DNA of 64,000 nt from Actinomycetes bacterium (GCA_025360585.1 JANYBW010000059.1:17314-81313), one strand, 5' to 3'; positions 27,077 to 36,552 are shown, counted from the stretch's first letter. Numbers and translations: made by a program. Notes: generated by a model from the sequence alone, not told the origin.

Positions 27077-28303
27077 TTAGGACATTCGGTAGGTGACGGG
27101 GAGTCGTTTGATACTCCCATTGACGGCGGATGCCAATCGCTCGACTGGGCCCGCGAGTTCAAAGTGCTCAAGCCGAGCAAGGAGATGGCGAAAGATCGTT
27201 GAGAGTTCTGCGCGCGCGAGATGCGCACCCATGCAAAAGTGCTCACCGAACCCAAACGTCAGGTGTTGATTCGGCCGACGATCAATGCGAAACGCGAACG
27301 GATCTGCAAACGCGTCTTCATCGCGGTTTGCCGAGGCGTAGTACAACGCGAGCTGGTCGCCTGCGGCGATCTTCACCCCGCGGATTTCGCAATCTTCATT
27401 CGCGACGCGGATGAAATGGCTGATGGGGCTGACCCAACGCAAGATCTCGTCGACCGCTTCGGGAAGGAGGTCTGGGTTCGTCTTCAGCTTTTCCCACTCA
27501 GCTGGATGTTCCGCGAACGCCAGGAGGCCACCGCTGATCGCATTGCGAGTGGTTTCGTTGCCGGCTTCCACGATCAATTCGCAGTATTGCAACAACTGTG
27601 TTTCGGTGAGCGGTTCTCCGTCAATTTCGGCTTGGGTCAATTCGCTCACCAGATCTTGCTGCGGATCGGCACGACGCGCCGCGATGAGGTCCACGAAATA
27701 GTGATGCAATTCGCCGCGCGCCCGTTTGATGGTTTGGCTCGGGGTCTCGCCGTCGCGTCGAAAATCTGGATCGTCTTTGCCGATGACTTCATTGGTTAAA
27801 CGAAACATCAAATCCCAATCCTTAGGCGGCACGCCAAGAATCCAAGCCACGATGCCCAGCGGCAATGGTGCCGCGATGCGCTCCACGAAATCGCACTGCG
27901 AATCTGCTCCGTTGGTCGCCGCGGTATCAATGATTTCGATAGCTATGCGTTCTACTTCTTCGTTGCGAAAACGCACCGCTTTCGGAGTAAACCGCGCGTT
28001 CGCGACTCGACGCATGGGGCCGTGGCGCGGCGGATCGAGCATCACCAGCATGTCGACAGCAGGCATCGGCCGTGCGCCCGCACGCGCCAGTGTGATTCCT
28101 TGCGCGCTGGAAAACTTCGAAGCCTGTTTCGAAATATCCATGATGTCTGCATGTTTCGTGATCGCCCAGAACGGTTTGAATCCGGTAGCTTCGCAATACG
28201 CCACGGGAGCTTCGGCGCGCAGCTGGGCCCACAAATCATGCGGATACCCACGGAGCGCGAAGCGATCCGGATCAACGAGCTCGAGAGCATCAAATGAGAG
28301 CAA
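27077..28303 (-). CDS. Cytochrome P450
   Basis: This P450 of about 408 residues has the I-helix VEAGNETTRNAISG, the K-helix AVDEILRWVSP and the heme loop FGFGEHFCMGAHLARAEL. The start is uncertain. A longer reading to 28393 begins with sequence unlike the family, so I place it at a TTG at 28303 that follows an AGG-type ribosome site, giving LLSFDALELVDPDRFAL. A 28-bp repeat element lies just upstream. It heads the run P450-AKR-SDR-amidohydrolase. Confidence 0.9.
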   Translation of the reverse strand: MLSFDALELVDPDRFALRGYPHDLWAQLRAEAPVAYCEATGFKPFWAITKHADIMDISKQASKFSSAQGITLARAGARPMPAVDMLVMLDPPRHGPMRRVANARFTPKAVRFRNEEVERIAIEIIDTAATNGADSQCDFVERIAAPLPLGIVAWILGVPPKDWDLMFRLTNEVIGKDDPDFRRDGETPSQTIKRARGELHHYFVDLIAARRADPQQDLVSELTQAEIDGEPLTETQLLQYCELIVEAGNETTRNAISGGLLAFAEHPAEWEKLKTNPDLLPEAVDEILRWVSPISHFIRVANEDCEIRGVKIAAGDQLALYYASANRDEDAFADPFAFRIDRRPNQHLTFGFGEHFCMGAHLARAELSTIFRHLLARLEHFELAGPVERLASAVNGSIKRLPVTYRMS

Positions 28304-28308
28304 GTTGC

Positions 28309-28336
28309 ATTGCCTCGCTGTGCACTCGGCGGCGAG
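28309..28336. repeat. 28-bp intergenic repeat, copy 1
   Basis: This element matches the one at 35413-35440 at 26 of 28 positions. It begins ATTGCCTCGCTG and ends CGGCGAG, so CTCGC(T)G can pair with CGGCGAG into a hairpin. It lies just upstream of the P450 gene, in the gap before the acyl-CoA dehydrogenase. Confidence 0.6.
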
Positions 28337-28430
28337 TGATCTCCCGACTCGTTTCGATCCTCCGTCGCTCCTGAGCTCGTCCGACCACCGCATGTTGAAA
28401 CGTGGGTGTGATGCTGAACATTTCTTGGGC

Positions 28431-29558
28431 CTACCTTGGGAGTCCGAGGATGCGTTCGCCGATGATGTTGCGTTGAATCTCGCTCGATCCGCCCATGATC
28501 GAATTTGCTCGTGTCGTCAAAAATCCCTCGAGCCAACCAGAGTCGTTGAGGAGCGCATTCAGACCTAGCAAGTTGACTGCTTGGTCATAAAATCGTTGGC
28601 TCAATCCCGCCCAAAATAACTTCACGATGCTTGAATGGGCGCCGAGTTCTTCGCCACGGGTGAGCCGTTCCAATGTCTGCGCGTTGTGTAATCGGAAGAG
28701 TTCGATCTCGATCCACGACTGTGCGAGTTTTTGACGAGCGACGGGGTTGCGTGCGAGCCCGGAGCTTCGTGTGATCGCCAAAAGCTTTTGCATCGCAAGC
28801 TCGTACAGCACCTGCTCCCGCCAGATGAAGGAAGCGCCGCGTTCGTTCGCAAGGGTTGTATTCGCGACGGACCAACCCTCATTGACCGGTCCGATCAGGT
28901 TGCGGGCGGGGATTGCGGCATTATCGAAGAATACCTCGTTGAATTCGCAATCGCCGGTGATCTGGCGCAGCGGCCGTACTTCGATGCCGGGAGTATTCAT
29001 CGGAATCGCCAACATCGAGATGCCTTGGTGCGGTTTTGCGTGGGGATCCGTACGGACCAAAGCGATTCCCATATCGGCGTACGTGGCGTAAGACGACCAC
29101 ACCTTTTGCCCGGATACCCGATAGGTATCGCCGTCGCGCACGGCCTTGGTGGAAAGCCCGAGGAGATCACTTCCCGCACCCGGCTCACTAAAGAGCTGGC
29201 ACCAAATATCGGTGCCGTCGAGAATTCGATGCATCCACTGAACTCGTTGCGCTTCAGTGCCGTGAACCATCAGCGTCGGGCCAACCAAACTGATGCCGGC
29301 TCGGCCCAACAACGGAGGCGTTCCCGCGCGTACTAACTCTTCGTTGTAAATCGCGACTTGCGCGAGCGTCGCGCCCCTGCCCCCGTATTCGACCGGCCAA
29401 TGCACACCAACCCAACGAGCGGCCGCGAGCGTGCGCTGCCATTCGCGCAACATCGCCGTATCGTCGGCGTTCGCAGCAACGTGCACGGTGGGTGGCGGGT
29501 GTTCGGCCAGCCACGAGCGTAACTCTGCGCGAAAATCGGTCGGGAGCAGGTCAGTCAT
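28431..29558 (-). CDS. Acyl-CoA dehydrogenase
   Basis: This 375-residue acyl-CoA dehydrogenase has FSEPGAGSDLLGL near residue 128, the C-terminal IMGGSSEIQRNIIGERILGL, and a partial hydrophobic N-terminus. Unlike the earlier pairs it stands alone, without an adjacent partner subunit. It lies between the ALDH and P450 genes on the minus strand. It probably introduces a double bond next to a CoA thioester; the substrate is unknown. Confidence 0.92.
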   Translation of the reverse strand: MTDLLPTDFRAELRSWLAEHPPPTVHVAANADDTAMLREWQRTLAAARWVGVHWPVEYGGRGATLAQVAIYNEELVRAGTPPLLGRAGISLVGPTLMVHGTEAQRVQWMHRILDGTDIWCQLFSEPGAGSDLLGLSTKAVRDGDTYRVSGQKVWSSYATYADMGIALVRTDPHAKPHQGISMLAIPMNTPGIEVRPLRQITGDCEFNEVFFDNAAIPARNLIGPVNEGWSVANTTLANERGASFIWREQVLYELAMQKLLAITRSSGLARNPVARQKLAQSWIEIELFRLHNAQTLERLTRGEELGAHSSIVKLFWAGLSQRFYDQAVNLLGLNALLNDSGWLEGFLTTRANSIMGGSSEIQRNIIGERILGLPR

Positions 29559-29599
29559 GCACGATCACGCGGTGGTCGCGGTCGGGGTGACCCCGCGGC

Positions 29600-31072
29600 C
29601 TACGGCCGTCCTGCGGGCCATGAGACCGTCTTGAGCTGCGCGTATTCGGCCATGCCGTAGTCGCCGAATTCACGCCCGATTCCGGATTGTTTGTAGCCGC
29701 CGAACGGACCCCACATGCTCGGGCCACCACCGCCACCATTGATCGTGACCGTGCCCGCTTGAATGCGACGCGCGATTTCGTACGCGCGGGTCGCGTCGGG
29801 ATGGTTCACCGAAGCGGCCAACCCGAAGCGAGTGTCATTGGCGATACGAATCGCATCCTCTTCATCATCGAAAGGAATCGCGACCGCGACAGGTCCGAAG
29901 ATTTCTTCCTGCGCGATCGTCATCGAACTGTCAACGTCCGCGAACAACGTTGGTTCAAAGTAAAAGCCCTTGTCGAGACCTTCCGGCCGTTTACCGCCGA
30001 AGGCCAAGCGCGCACCTTGTTCAAGCCCTGACGCAACAAAGCCTTCAACCCGTGTGCGTTGTGCTTCGCGAACCAACGGCCCGATTGCCGTTTTGGGATC
30101 GTTCGGGTCGCCTACTTTGAAGCGCGCCAACGACACCGCGACGGCATCGACCACATCGTTATAGATGCTGCGTTGTGCCAAAATCCGGGTGGGCAACGCA
30201 CAACCCTGTCCAGCGTGAATTGTGTAGGCGTACGCCGCGCCAAATGCGAACTTGCTGATTTCGTAGCCGTCAAAAATGATGTTGGGCGATTTGCCGCCCA
30301 GTTCGAGCAGAACCTTCTTCAAACCTTGAGCAGCCTGGCCCATGATCAATTTGCCGACGGGATTCGAACCGGTGAAGCTCACCATGTCGACGGCATCATG
30401 CAAGGTGAGGTGTGCGCTCGCTTCATCATTGCCCGTCACGATGTTCAGCACGCCCGGTGGCAATTCTGCTTCGTCGGCAACTTCACCGAGTACGAAGGCC
30501 TCGAACGGTGTGAGTGGGGACGGCTTCAACACGACAGTGTTGCCCATCGCCATGGCGGGCATAATTTTCACCAAATTCAGGTACAACGGGAAATTGAACG
30601 GCGTTATCGCGGCAACCACTCCGATTGGTTCTTTGACGATGACGCCTTGGCCCATCCCGCGGGGCCCGGATTGCATCGGCAGTGACTCCATGAAGGGAAA
30701 CGTGGCCGCGCGTTCAGCAAACCAAACCGAATACCGCATTGGCGTATCGAACTGCATTGCGTTCGCGATCTGGCGCGCGGCTCCCGCTTCCGCGATGATC
30801 AAATCGACTAGCTCAGGTTTCCGGCGCTCAAGGATCGAAGTGAACTTGAGCAACACTCGCGAACGTTCTTGCGGCGACATCCGCGGCCACGGACCATGAT
30901 CAAAGGCGCGACGGGCCGCCATGATCGCCGCGCCGATGTCGGCGATACTCGCTTGTTGCACATGTCCGAACACTTCTTCGGTTGCGGGGTTAATAACTTC
31001 AATGAGTTCGTCGGTTGTGGCATCAACCCAATGGCCATCGATGTAGAGATTCGAGGTCTTGATTGCCGTCAC
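29600..31072 (-). CDS. Aldehyde dehydrogenase
   Basis: This 490-residue ALDH has LELGGKSPN near residue 257, the catalytic cysteine in HAGQGCALP near 291 and the C-terminal FGGYKQSGIGREFG. It is a normal-length soluble enzyme that probably oxidises an aldehyde from the neighbouring P450s. The gene follows the P450 at 31.1 kb by 16 bases, so cotranscription is likely. It is diverged from the ALDH at 1.3 kb. Confidence 0.93.
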   Translation of the reverse strand: MTAIKTSNLYIDGHWVDATTDELIEVINPATEEVFGHVQQASIADIGAAIMAARRAFDHGPWPRMSPQERSRVLLKFTSILERRKPELVDLIIAEAGAARQIANAMQFDTPMRYSVWFAERAATFPFMESLPMQSGPRGMGQGVIVKEPIGVVAAITPFNFPLYLNLVKIMPAMAMGNTVVLKPSPLTPFEAFVLGEVADEAELPPGVLNIVTGNDEASAHLTLHDAVDMVSFTGSNPVGKLIMGQAAQGLKKVLLELGGKSPNIIFDGYEISKFAFGAAYAYTIHAGQGCALPTRILAQRSIYNDVVDAVAVSLARFKVGDPNDPKTAIGPLVREAQRTRVEGFVASGLEQGARLAFGGKRPEGLDKGFYFEPTLFADVDSSMTIAQEEIFGPVAVAIPFDDEEDAIRIANDTRFGLAASVNHPDATRAYEIARRIQAGTVTINGGGGGPSMWGPFGGYKQSGIGREFGDYGMAEYAQLKTVSWPAGRP

Positions 31073-31088
31073 GATTTTCCTTTGCCGT

Positions 31089-32375
31089 TCAGGCGATCTT
31101 GTCGAAGGTCAAGTGGAGGTTCTGGACTCCGCGCAACATGAAGGTTGGCGCGTAGGTGTAGTGCCGTTCGTTCGCGTTGCCGTGTTCGGTTTCGTTGATG
31201 CCGATGTTTTCGATGCGATCGAGGATGCGCTCGATGGTGATGCGGGCCTCCGAACGGGCGAGCGGCGCGCCCGCGCACGTGTGCAGACCAAAACCGAAAC
31301 CGATGTGGTGGCGACCATTGGGGCGATCCAACTTGAATTCACTCGGGTTTTCGAACATCCGAGGATCGCGGTTTGCCGCACCGTTGAGCAGCATCACGGT
31401 CGTGCCCGCTGGCAGTTCAACGCCACCGATGGTCGACGGGACGCGCGACAAACGAAAGTCGCCTTTGATCGGGCTCTCCACTCGAAGCGATTCTTCGATG
31501 AACGCGGGAATCAAGCTGCGGTCGTCTCGCAATTTGATTTGGATGTCGGGGCGTTCACCAAGGAACTGAAATGCGTTGCCGAGCAGACGTGCGGTGGTTT
31601 CTTGACCAGCCGCAAACAGGTTGGCCGCGATGCGCATCGCATCAACGACATTGGGCAAGGTGCCGTCGGGGAACGTCGCTAGTGCGAGGCCCGTCATGAC
31701 ATCCTCGCGAGGCGTGCGCCGGCATTCTTCAATGTATTTCGTGAAGCGGTCGTACAAAAACTCCAACGGTTTATGGGCCATTGCCGCACCGTCGCTGGAC
31801 CCCACTGCAGAACGGGCTCGGCGATTGCTTTGCAGCTCGTCTTGGAATTCGGAGTGATCCGCTTCGGGCACGCCCAAGAGATCGGCGATCACCAGCAGCG
31901 TGACCGGCGACGTGTATTCGGCGATCCATTCGCACGCGCCGTTGTCGATGAACTCGCTGATCTGTTGATCCGCGATGCGCCACATGAACGCTTCGTTTTC
32001 TTTGAGGCGTTTCGGTGTAATCAACCGCATCAACAATCCGCGGTGGTCTTGGTGTTTCGGCGGATCGAACGTCGGGAGTTGGTCGCTGAACGGCAATTCG
32101 TCGCGGTGTTGTTCGATCAAGTCGGTGACATCTTCGCCAACGAGTGGCACCGGAAAGCCTGGGAACGGCCCGCTGACTGCGTTGCAGGATGAGAAGGTGG
32201 CGTTGTCGTTGTAAATCACCTTGGCTTCGTCGTAGCCAGTCACCATCACCACATCGTGGAACGGTTCACGCCAGACCGCACCTTGCGACCGAAGCCATTC
32301 GAAGTACGGGTACGGGTTGTCGTAGAGGCTTCGGTCCGTGAAGAAGTCAATGGACGCAAAATCAGTGGTGTTCAC
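31089..32375 (-). CDS. Cytochrome P450
   Basis: This 428-residue P450 has the I-helix AAGQETTARLLGNAFQ, the K-helix IEESLRVESP and the heme loop FGFGLHTCAGAPLARSEAR. The GTG at 32375 is preceded by a GGAAG site. It is the fourth P450 in the window, including the edge-truncated one, and differs from the other three in its K-helix and heme loop. It is separated by 176 bases from the TauD-type gene; this gap shows no clear gene. Confidence 0.94.
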   Translation of the reverse strand: MNTTDFASIDFFTDRSLYDNPYPYFEWLRSQGAVWREPFHDVVMVTGYDEAKVIYNDNATFSSCNAVSGPFPGFPVPLVGEDVTDLIEQHRDELPFSDQLPTFDPPKHQDHRGLLMRLITPKRLKENEAFMWRIADQQISEFIDNGACEWIAEYTSPVTLLVIADLLGVPEADHSEFQDELQSNRRARSAVGSSDGAAMAHKPLEFLYDRFTKYIEECRRTPREDVMTGLALATFPDGTLPNVVDAMRIAANLFAAGQETTARLLGNAFQFLGERPDIQIKLRDDRSLIPAFIEESLRVESPIKGDFRLSRVPSTIGGVELPAGTTVMLLNGAANRDPRMFENPSEFKLDRPNGRHHIGFGFGLHTCAGAPLARSEARITIERILDRIENIGINETEHGNANERHYTYAPTFMLRGVQNLHLTFDKIA

Positions 32376-32551
32376 GCGGCTGCTTCCGTGAGGTGGTTGC
32401 CGATTCAGGGCACGTGCGGACTAGGCGAAGAGTGAGCGAAGAGTTGGCTCGCGATAATGACGTATTCACCCTACAAGAGCGCCATTTTCGAAGCAAAACA
32501 CCCGGCAGCGTCGCCGCGGCCGTGTGACGCTTCGATGTGTGGGTTCGCGAA

Positions 32552-33397
32552 CTATCGGGGAACATCGCCCGCGAGGGTGATGCGGTGCATGATGCGCGTA
32601 TGGCCGTGGTAGTCGTTGATCGGATTGTGCATGGCGCAACGGTTGTCCCAAAGCGCCAGCGACCCGACCTGCCAGCCGAACCGACACGTGAACTCGCGGC
32701 GCACCGCGCGTTTGAACAAAAACTCCAGAATCGGTCGGCTTTCTGATTCAGTCATGCCAACAAAGTGTGAGGTATGGGCGACGTTTACGTACAGCGCTTT
32801 GCGGCCGCTTTCGGGATGCGTGCGCACAACCGGGTGTTCAGATCGGTATTCCGTGAGATCCGGCGATTGCCCACCGTCTCGGATGCGATCTTCGCGCGTC
32901 TTCGAAACGTCGGCCCGTGCCGAACTGTTCACTGCTCGCAGCGGCGCAAGTAGCGTTTTCATTCCGTCGGAGAGGGAGTCGTACGCGGCGTACATATTGG
33001 CAAACAGCGTGTCGCCGCCAAACGGAGGTACCTCGCGCGCGATCAACATCGTCGCCATCGGCGGACGATCGAGATACACGGTGTCGCTGTGCCAGATCCC
33101 GCCAAAGTTCACGGTCTCATTGGGCAGTTTCGCGACCGCAATGATTTCCGGATGCTCGGTGAGCCCCTTCACAAACGGATATTCAACCGGCGTGCCGATG
33201 CGCCGGGCAAAGCGCAAGAAAGAATCGGGTGCGAGCGCTTGATCGCGGAAAAATACGACGAGGTGCGTGAGCCATATGGAGCGTATCTTGGCGACAACAT
33301 CGTCGGAGAGTTCCGCGTCGAGATCGATTCCGCTGATAACTGCCCCAATGGCTCCCGCGATCTGAGCCACGGAAATCGTGTCGACAGAGTTGGTCAT
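32552..33397 (-). CDS. TauD/TfdA-family Fe(II)/2-oxoglutarate dioxygenase
   Basis: This 281-residue dioxygenase shows the metal triad HxD (His103, Asp105 in WHSDTVY) and distal His257 (CAMHNPINDY), followed by the 2-oxoglutarate arginine region RIMHRITLAGD. It hydroxylates its substrate with O2 and 2-oxoglutarate, with possible C-S, C-O or C-N cleavage as in TauD or TfdA. The gene overlaps the upstream CoA-ligase gene by four bases, so both act together, probably on a carboxylic acid. Confidence 0.94.
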   Translation of the reverse strand: MTNSVDTISVAQIAGAIGAVISGIDLDAELSDDVVAKIRSIWLTHLVVFFRDQALAPDSFLRFARRIGTPVEYPFVKGLTEHPEIIAVAKLPNETVNFGGIWHSDTVYLDRPPMATMLIAREVPPFGGDTLFANMYAAYDSLSDGMKTLLAPLRAVNSSARADVSKTREDRIRDGGQSPDLTEYRSEHPVVRTHPESGRKALYVNVAHTSHFVGMTESESRPILEFLFKRAVRREFTCRFGWQVGSLALWDNRCAMHNPINDYHGHTRIMHRITLAGDVPR

Positions 33398-35082
33398 GAG
33401 GGCGGGTCCGTTTCTGATCGCAACTGTGCTCGCACATCAGTTTTGCGAATCTTGCCGGTAGCGGTGCGCGGGAAGTCGTCGACAATCACGAGTTGCTCCG
33501 GCCATTTCTGGCGAGCCAGGCCAACCTGCTTGAGATGGTCGGTAATCACCGTGAGCGCAATCGTCTTTGTTCCTGGAGCCAATCGAACGACTGCGGCGGC
33601 GCGCTCGCCGAGGCGTGAATCCGCAACCGCGACGACGGCAACCTCAATGATTTCGGGTACTTCAATGATTGCTTGTTCGACCTCGGCCGCTGAGATATTT
33701 TCGCCGCCGCGAATGATCATGTCGTTGATTCGATCACTGACCGTAAAGAAGCCCTGGTCGTCGAGAACACCCATATCTCCGGTGTGATACCAGCCTTCGT
33801 CGTCGAACACCGTGGCCGTGAGTGCAGCATTGGTGTAGCCGACGCAAAGGTCGGGGCCGCGCGACCAAATTTCACCGGCAACGCCGCAAGAGACATCCTC
33901 GCCCGCTTTATTCACGACGCGAATCTCTACGCCAGGCATCGCGCGGCCATCGGTTCCGTGCCGTTGCGCGGGTGGATCTTCGAATGATCCGCCCGTAATC
34001 GATGGGTGTTCGGTCGATCCGTAGGCACGAACCAAAGCGATTCCAAAGCGTGCCGCGCGTTCTCCGAGCTGCGTGGGGACGGGCGCTCCGCCTAAGCCCA
34101 CTCGACGGATATTGCGCGCGTGCGCAGGTGTGAACTTTGGGTGGTCGAGCACGTTGGCCAAGAAGATCGAAGCTCCTGTGCCCGCGCCGATTCCAGCTTC
34201 GAGCATGATGTCGAGGGCCCGATCCACATCCCAGCGATCGATGAGGTGGATCGGTTCGCCGAGGCGCATCGGAGCCAACACTGCGCCCAACATTCCGGTG
34301 GCGTGGGTGACTGGAGAACCCATGAGATTCGGGCTTTTTGGCGTAATCCAGCCGAGGATGTGGTTGACCTCCGACACCAACGTTCGGTGCGTATGCATCA
34401 CACCTTTGGGTGTGTTTGTGGTGCCGGAGGTATAGGCGAGAACGCAAACGTCGTCGGGGTTGGAATGTTCCAGATGCTCGACGGGCGCAGCGTTCATGAT
34501 CGTGTTCCAGCGGACTCGCGTTCCGTGGGCGATGACTGATGGCGGCGGCGCATCCTCACTCGTCGGGACAACGATGTGCAGGTGTAGACCAGTGAGGGTG
34601 TTGGACGCGGCACCGTCGACGATGTCGATGTAATCAACGTGACCAAAGCGATCGGCGGAGATATATGCAACCGCACCGCTTTCTTCGAGAATGAACCGCA
34701 CTTCCTTTGGGCCGTAAATGTGCACAATCGGCACCAACACGTACCCGCCCACCGCGAGCCCGTAGAAGGCCACGATTGCTTCGCGCCAATTTGGCATTTG
34801 GAACGCGACCGGGGAGCCCGCCGGGATACCGCTCGCTCGTAACCCCTCGGCCAACCGCAACGCATCGCGGTGAACCTCGGCGTAACTGAAATGGGCTGGC
34901 CGGGTTGCCGACCAGATATGGATCTGTGAATCGACTGCGGCACGCAGCGACGAATCGACGGCCTCGCCCAGTGTTTCGTTGGTCCACCATCCATCGGCGA
35001 GGTAGCGGTTGCGCAGCGATTCCGGGACCTCGCGAGGTGTCCAGCGGTTTCCCGCGCTATTTTGCGAAAGGGCCGATCTCAT
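33394..35082 (-). CDS. Acyl-CoA/carboxylate-CoA ligase (AMP-forming)
   Basis: This ligase of about 562 residues has AYTSGTTNTPKGVMHTHRT, RAYGSTEHP, HTGDMGVLDDQGFF and the C-terminal TATGKIRKTDVR. The start MRSALSQNSAGNRW (ATG 35082) is chosen over a longer form from 35175 because the upstream stretch overlaps the divergent ferredoxin gene and because TATTCT lies at -12 to -7, as in leaderless genes. The ATG lies inside an operator-like palindrome (35077-35091). The group resembles cyclohexanecarboxylate-CoA ligases (family-level inference). It pairs with the TauD dioxygenase. Confidence 0.88.
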   Translation of the reverse strand: MRSALSQNSAGNRWTPREVPESLRNRYLADGWWTNETLGEAVDSSLRAAVDSQIHIWSATRPAHFSYAEVHRDALRLAEGLRASGIPAGSPVAFQMPNWREAIVAFYGLAVGGYVLVPIVHIYGPKEVRFILEESGAVAYISADRFGHVDYIDIVDGAASNTLTGLHLHIVVPTSEDAPPPSVIAHGTRVRWNTIMNAAPVEHLEHSNPDDVCVLAYTSGTTNTPKGVMHTHRTLVSEVNHILGWITPKSPNLMGSPVTHATGMLGAVLAPMRLGEPIHLIDRWDVDRALDIMLEAGIGAGTGASIFLANVLDHPKFTPAHARNIRRVGLGGAPVPTQLGERAARFGIALVRAYGSTEHPSITGGSFEDPPAQRHGTDGRAMPGVEIRVVNKAGEDVSCGVAGEIWSRGPDLCVGYTNAALTATVFDDEGWYHTGDMGVLDDQGFFTVSDRINDMIIRGGENISAAEVEQAIIEVPEIIEVAVVAVADSRLGERAAAVVRLAPGTKTIALTVITDHLKQVGLARQKWPEQLVIVDDFPRTATGKIRKTDVRAQLRSETDPPS

Positions 35083-35091
35083 TATTTGAGA
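35077..35091. promoter_or_regulatory. Perfect TCTCA-N5-TGAGA operator-like site spanning a start codon
   Basis: The sequence TCTCATTATTTGAGA has perfect 5-bp arms and an AT-only spacer. It covers the ligase ATG (minus strand) and lies 13 bp before the ferredoxin ATG (35105). TATTCT on the minus strand and TAACCT on the plus strand sit about seven bases from the two start codons, as expected for leaderless transcripts. A protein bound here would block both promoters. Confidence 0.65.
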
Positions 35092-35104
35092 ATAACCTTT
35101 CCGC

Positions 35105-35410
35105 ATGACATCTGGCAGCCCGGCTTCTGAGGTCCCCTCGATCCTCGTGATCCGCATCGAACGGCGCAAACACACAATCGACTACCGAGCCGGTGACACA
35201 ATCTTGGAAGCGGCTCGGCGCGGCGGCCTGCGCCCTCCCTTTTCGTGTGAGGCCGGTAATTGCGCAACGTGTATGGCACACCTCGACCAGGGTGAAGCAA
35301 CGATGAGGGTGAATAACGCGCTGCCCGCCGACGAAGTCGAAGATGGCTGGATTCTCACCTGTCAAGCGATCCCCCGCGGGGCGACGGTGGTCGTTAACTA
35401 TGAGCTCTGA
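35105..35410 (+). CDS. [2Fe-2S] ferredoxin (plant/putidaredoxin-like fold)
   Basis: This 101-residue ferredoxin has Cys48-x4-Cys53-x2-Cys56 (SCEAGNCATC) and Cys86 (LTCQA), the plant-type [2Fe-2S] ligand set. It has no signal peptide. It could feed electrons to the P450s or to the Rieske oxygenase at 38.0 kb, but no ferredoxin reductase is seen in the window. It diverges from the ligase gene across a 22-bp gap that contains the operator-like site. Confidence 0.93.
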   Translation: MTSGSPASEVPSILVIRIERRKHTIDYRAGDTILEAARRGGLRPPFSCEAGNCATCMAHLDQGEATMRVNNALPADEVEDGWILTCQAIPRGATVVVNYEL

Positions 35411-35412
35411 AT

Positions 35413-35440
35413 ATTGCCTCGCTGTTCGCTCGGCGGCGAG
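35413..35440. repeat. 28-bp intergenic repeat, copy 2
   Basis: This is the second copy of the element at 28309-28336 (26/28 identity). It begins three bases after the ferredoxin stop codon. It has the same hairpin potential and may act as a REP-like mRNA end. Confidence 0.6.
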
Positions 35441-35529
35441 ATCCATGGCGACCGACTCCCTCACTCCGTTTGCATCGGCTCCTACGGTCGCCGCGCGATC
35501 GTTGTCGCCGTTGTGAAACTCTCGACCAG

Positions 35530-36483
35530 TTATAACTCGGGGCAGAGGGTGGCGAGGTAGTCGATTGTTCGTTGTTTGGACGCGATGCGTTCGTTTCGGG
35601 ATGTTCCCCATGGCAGTACGCGAACCGCGAGATCAGTGACGCCCGCGTCGCGGAAACTTCGTAGCCGCGCCAAAATCGATGCTTCGGAACCCGCGGCGAG
35701 CAAATCGCCAATGTCGGTAGCGTCACCGTGTTCTAATAAGCGGATGTAGTTCGGTGAGTATTCGGCGTGGCCAAGGACCTGATTCGACCATGCTCGTGCC
35801 GCGTCGACATCGCCGTCGGAGCACAACGCGACCGGTATACCTGCCACGACACGCGGCCGCGGACGGCCAGCATTTTCTGCGGCTTTCGCCAAATTCGGTA
35901 CGATGTGGCCACCGATTGCCCGCTCGTCGGCCATCCACAAAATCGTGCCTGAGGCCAGCTCGCCCGCGACTTTCAACATGAGGGGCGCGAGCGCGGCCAC
36001 CAAAATCAGCGTGGGCGCTAAGTCGGTGACATCGATCGGACTATGAATTCGAAACGAACTGTTTTCGATATCGAACGGTCCCGGGCCGCTGAAGGCAACG
36101 TTGAGCGCCGCGACATAGTCGCGAATCAGGCGGGCCGGCTTTTCGTAGGTCAAGCCGAGCATGTCTTCGACAATCCAATGATGCGACGGCCCAAGCCCAA
36201 GGATGAATCGCCCCTCGCAAATGGCCTGTGTCGCGAGTGCCTGTTGCGCCATCGCGACCGGGTGACGGGTCTGGATCGGCATGACGGCCGTACCGATTTC
36301 GACGCGTCGCGTTGCTTGACCCATGAGCGCGACTGCGGTCAGCGCGTCGAAATCGTCGGGGATTTGCGGTACCCAAATGGAACAAAAGCCCTGGTCTTCA
36401 GCGGCGACTGCATCGGCGATCAGACGAGCGACTTTGTCGGCGTAGCGGCCCCGCTCGGGTCCGATCATCAAACCAATGCGCAT
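35530..36483 (-). CDS. LLM-class F420-dependent oxidoreductase
   Basis: This 317-residue luciferase-like monooxygenase-family protein has the TIM-barrel start MRIGLMIGPERGRYADKVAR, the strand VEIGTAVMPIQTRHPVAMA near residue 73 and a GRFILGLGPSHHW block near 99. In actinobacteria this family mostly uses F420 as hydride carrier (family knowledge). No F420-binding loop can be verified here, so FMN remains possible. It lies divergent from the SDR gene at 36.7 kb across a region with a perfect operator-like palindrome. Confidence 0.85.
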   Translation of the reverse strand: MRIGLMIGPERGRYADKVARLIADAVAAEDQGFCSIWVPQIPDDFDALTAVALMGQATRRVEIGTAVMPIQTRHPVAMAQQALATQAICEGRFILGLGPSHHWIVEDMLGLTYEKPARLIRDYVAALNVAFSGPGPFDIENSSFRIHSPIDVTDLAPTLILVAALAPLMLKVAGELASGTILWMADERAIGGHIVPNLAKAAENAGRPRPRVVAGIPVALCSDGDVDAARAWSNQVLGHAEYSPNYIRLLEHGDATDIGDLLAAGSEASILARLRSFRDAGVTDLAVRVLPWGTSRNERIASKQRTIDYLATLCPEL

Positions 36484-36552
36484 GCTCTACTGCCTTCGTG
36501 TAGGTGATCCGCGAGCGACAGTAGCCGAGCTGGGAAAAGCCGGCAATGGCAT

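Noticed and set aside
28285..28299. Another copy of the TCTCA-N5-TGAGA site
   Set aside because: Only the right arm matches (GAGCA-TCAAA-TGAGA), and it lies within the first codons of the P450 gene.
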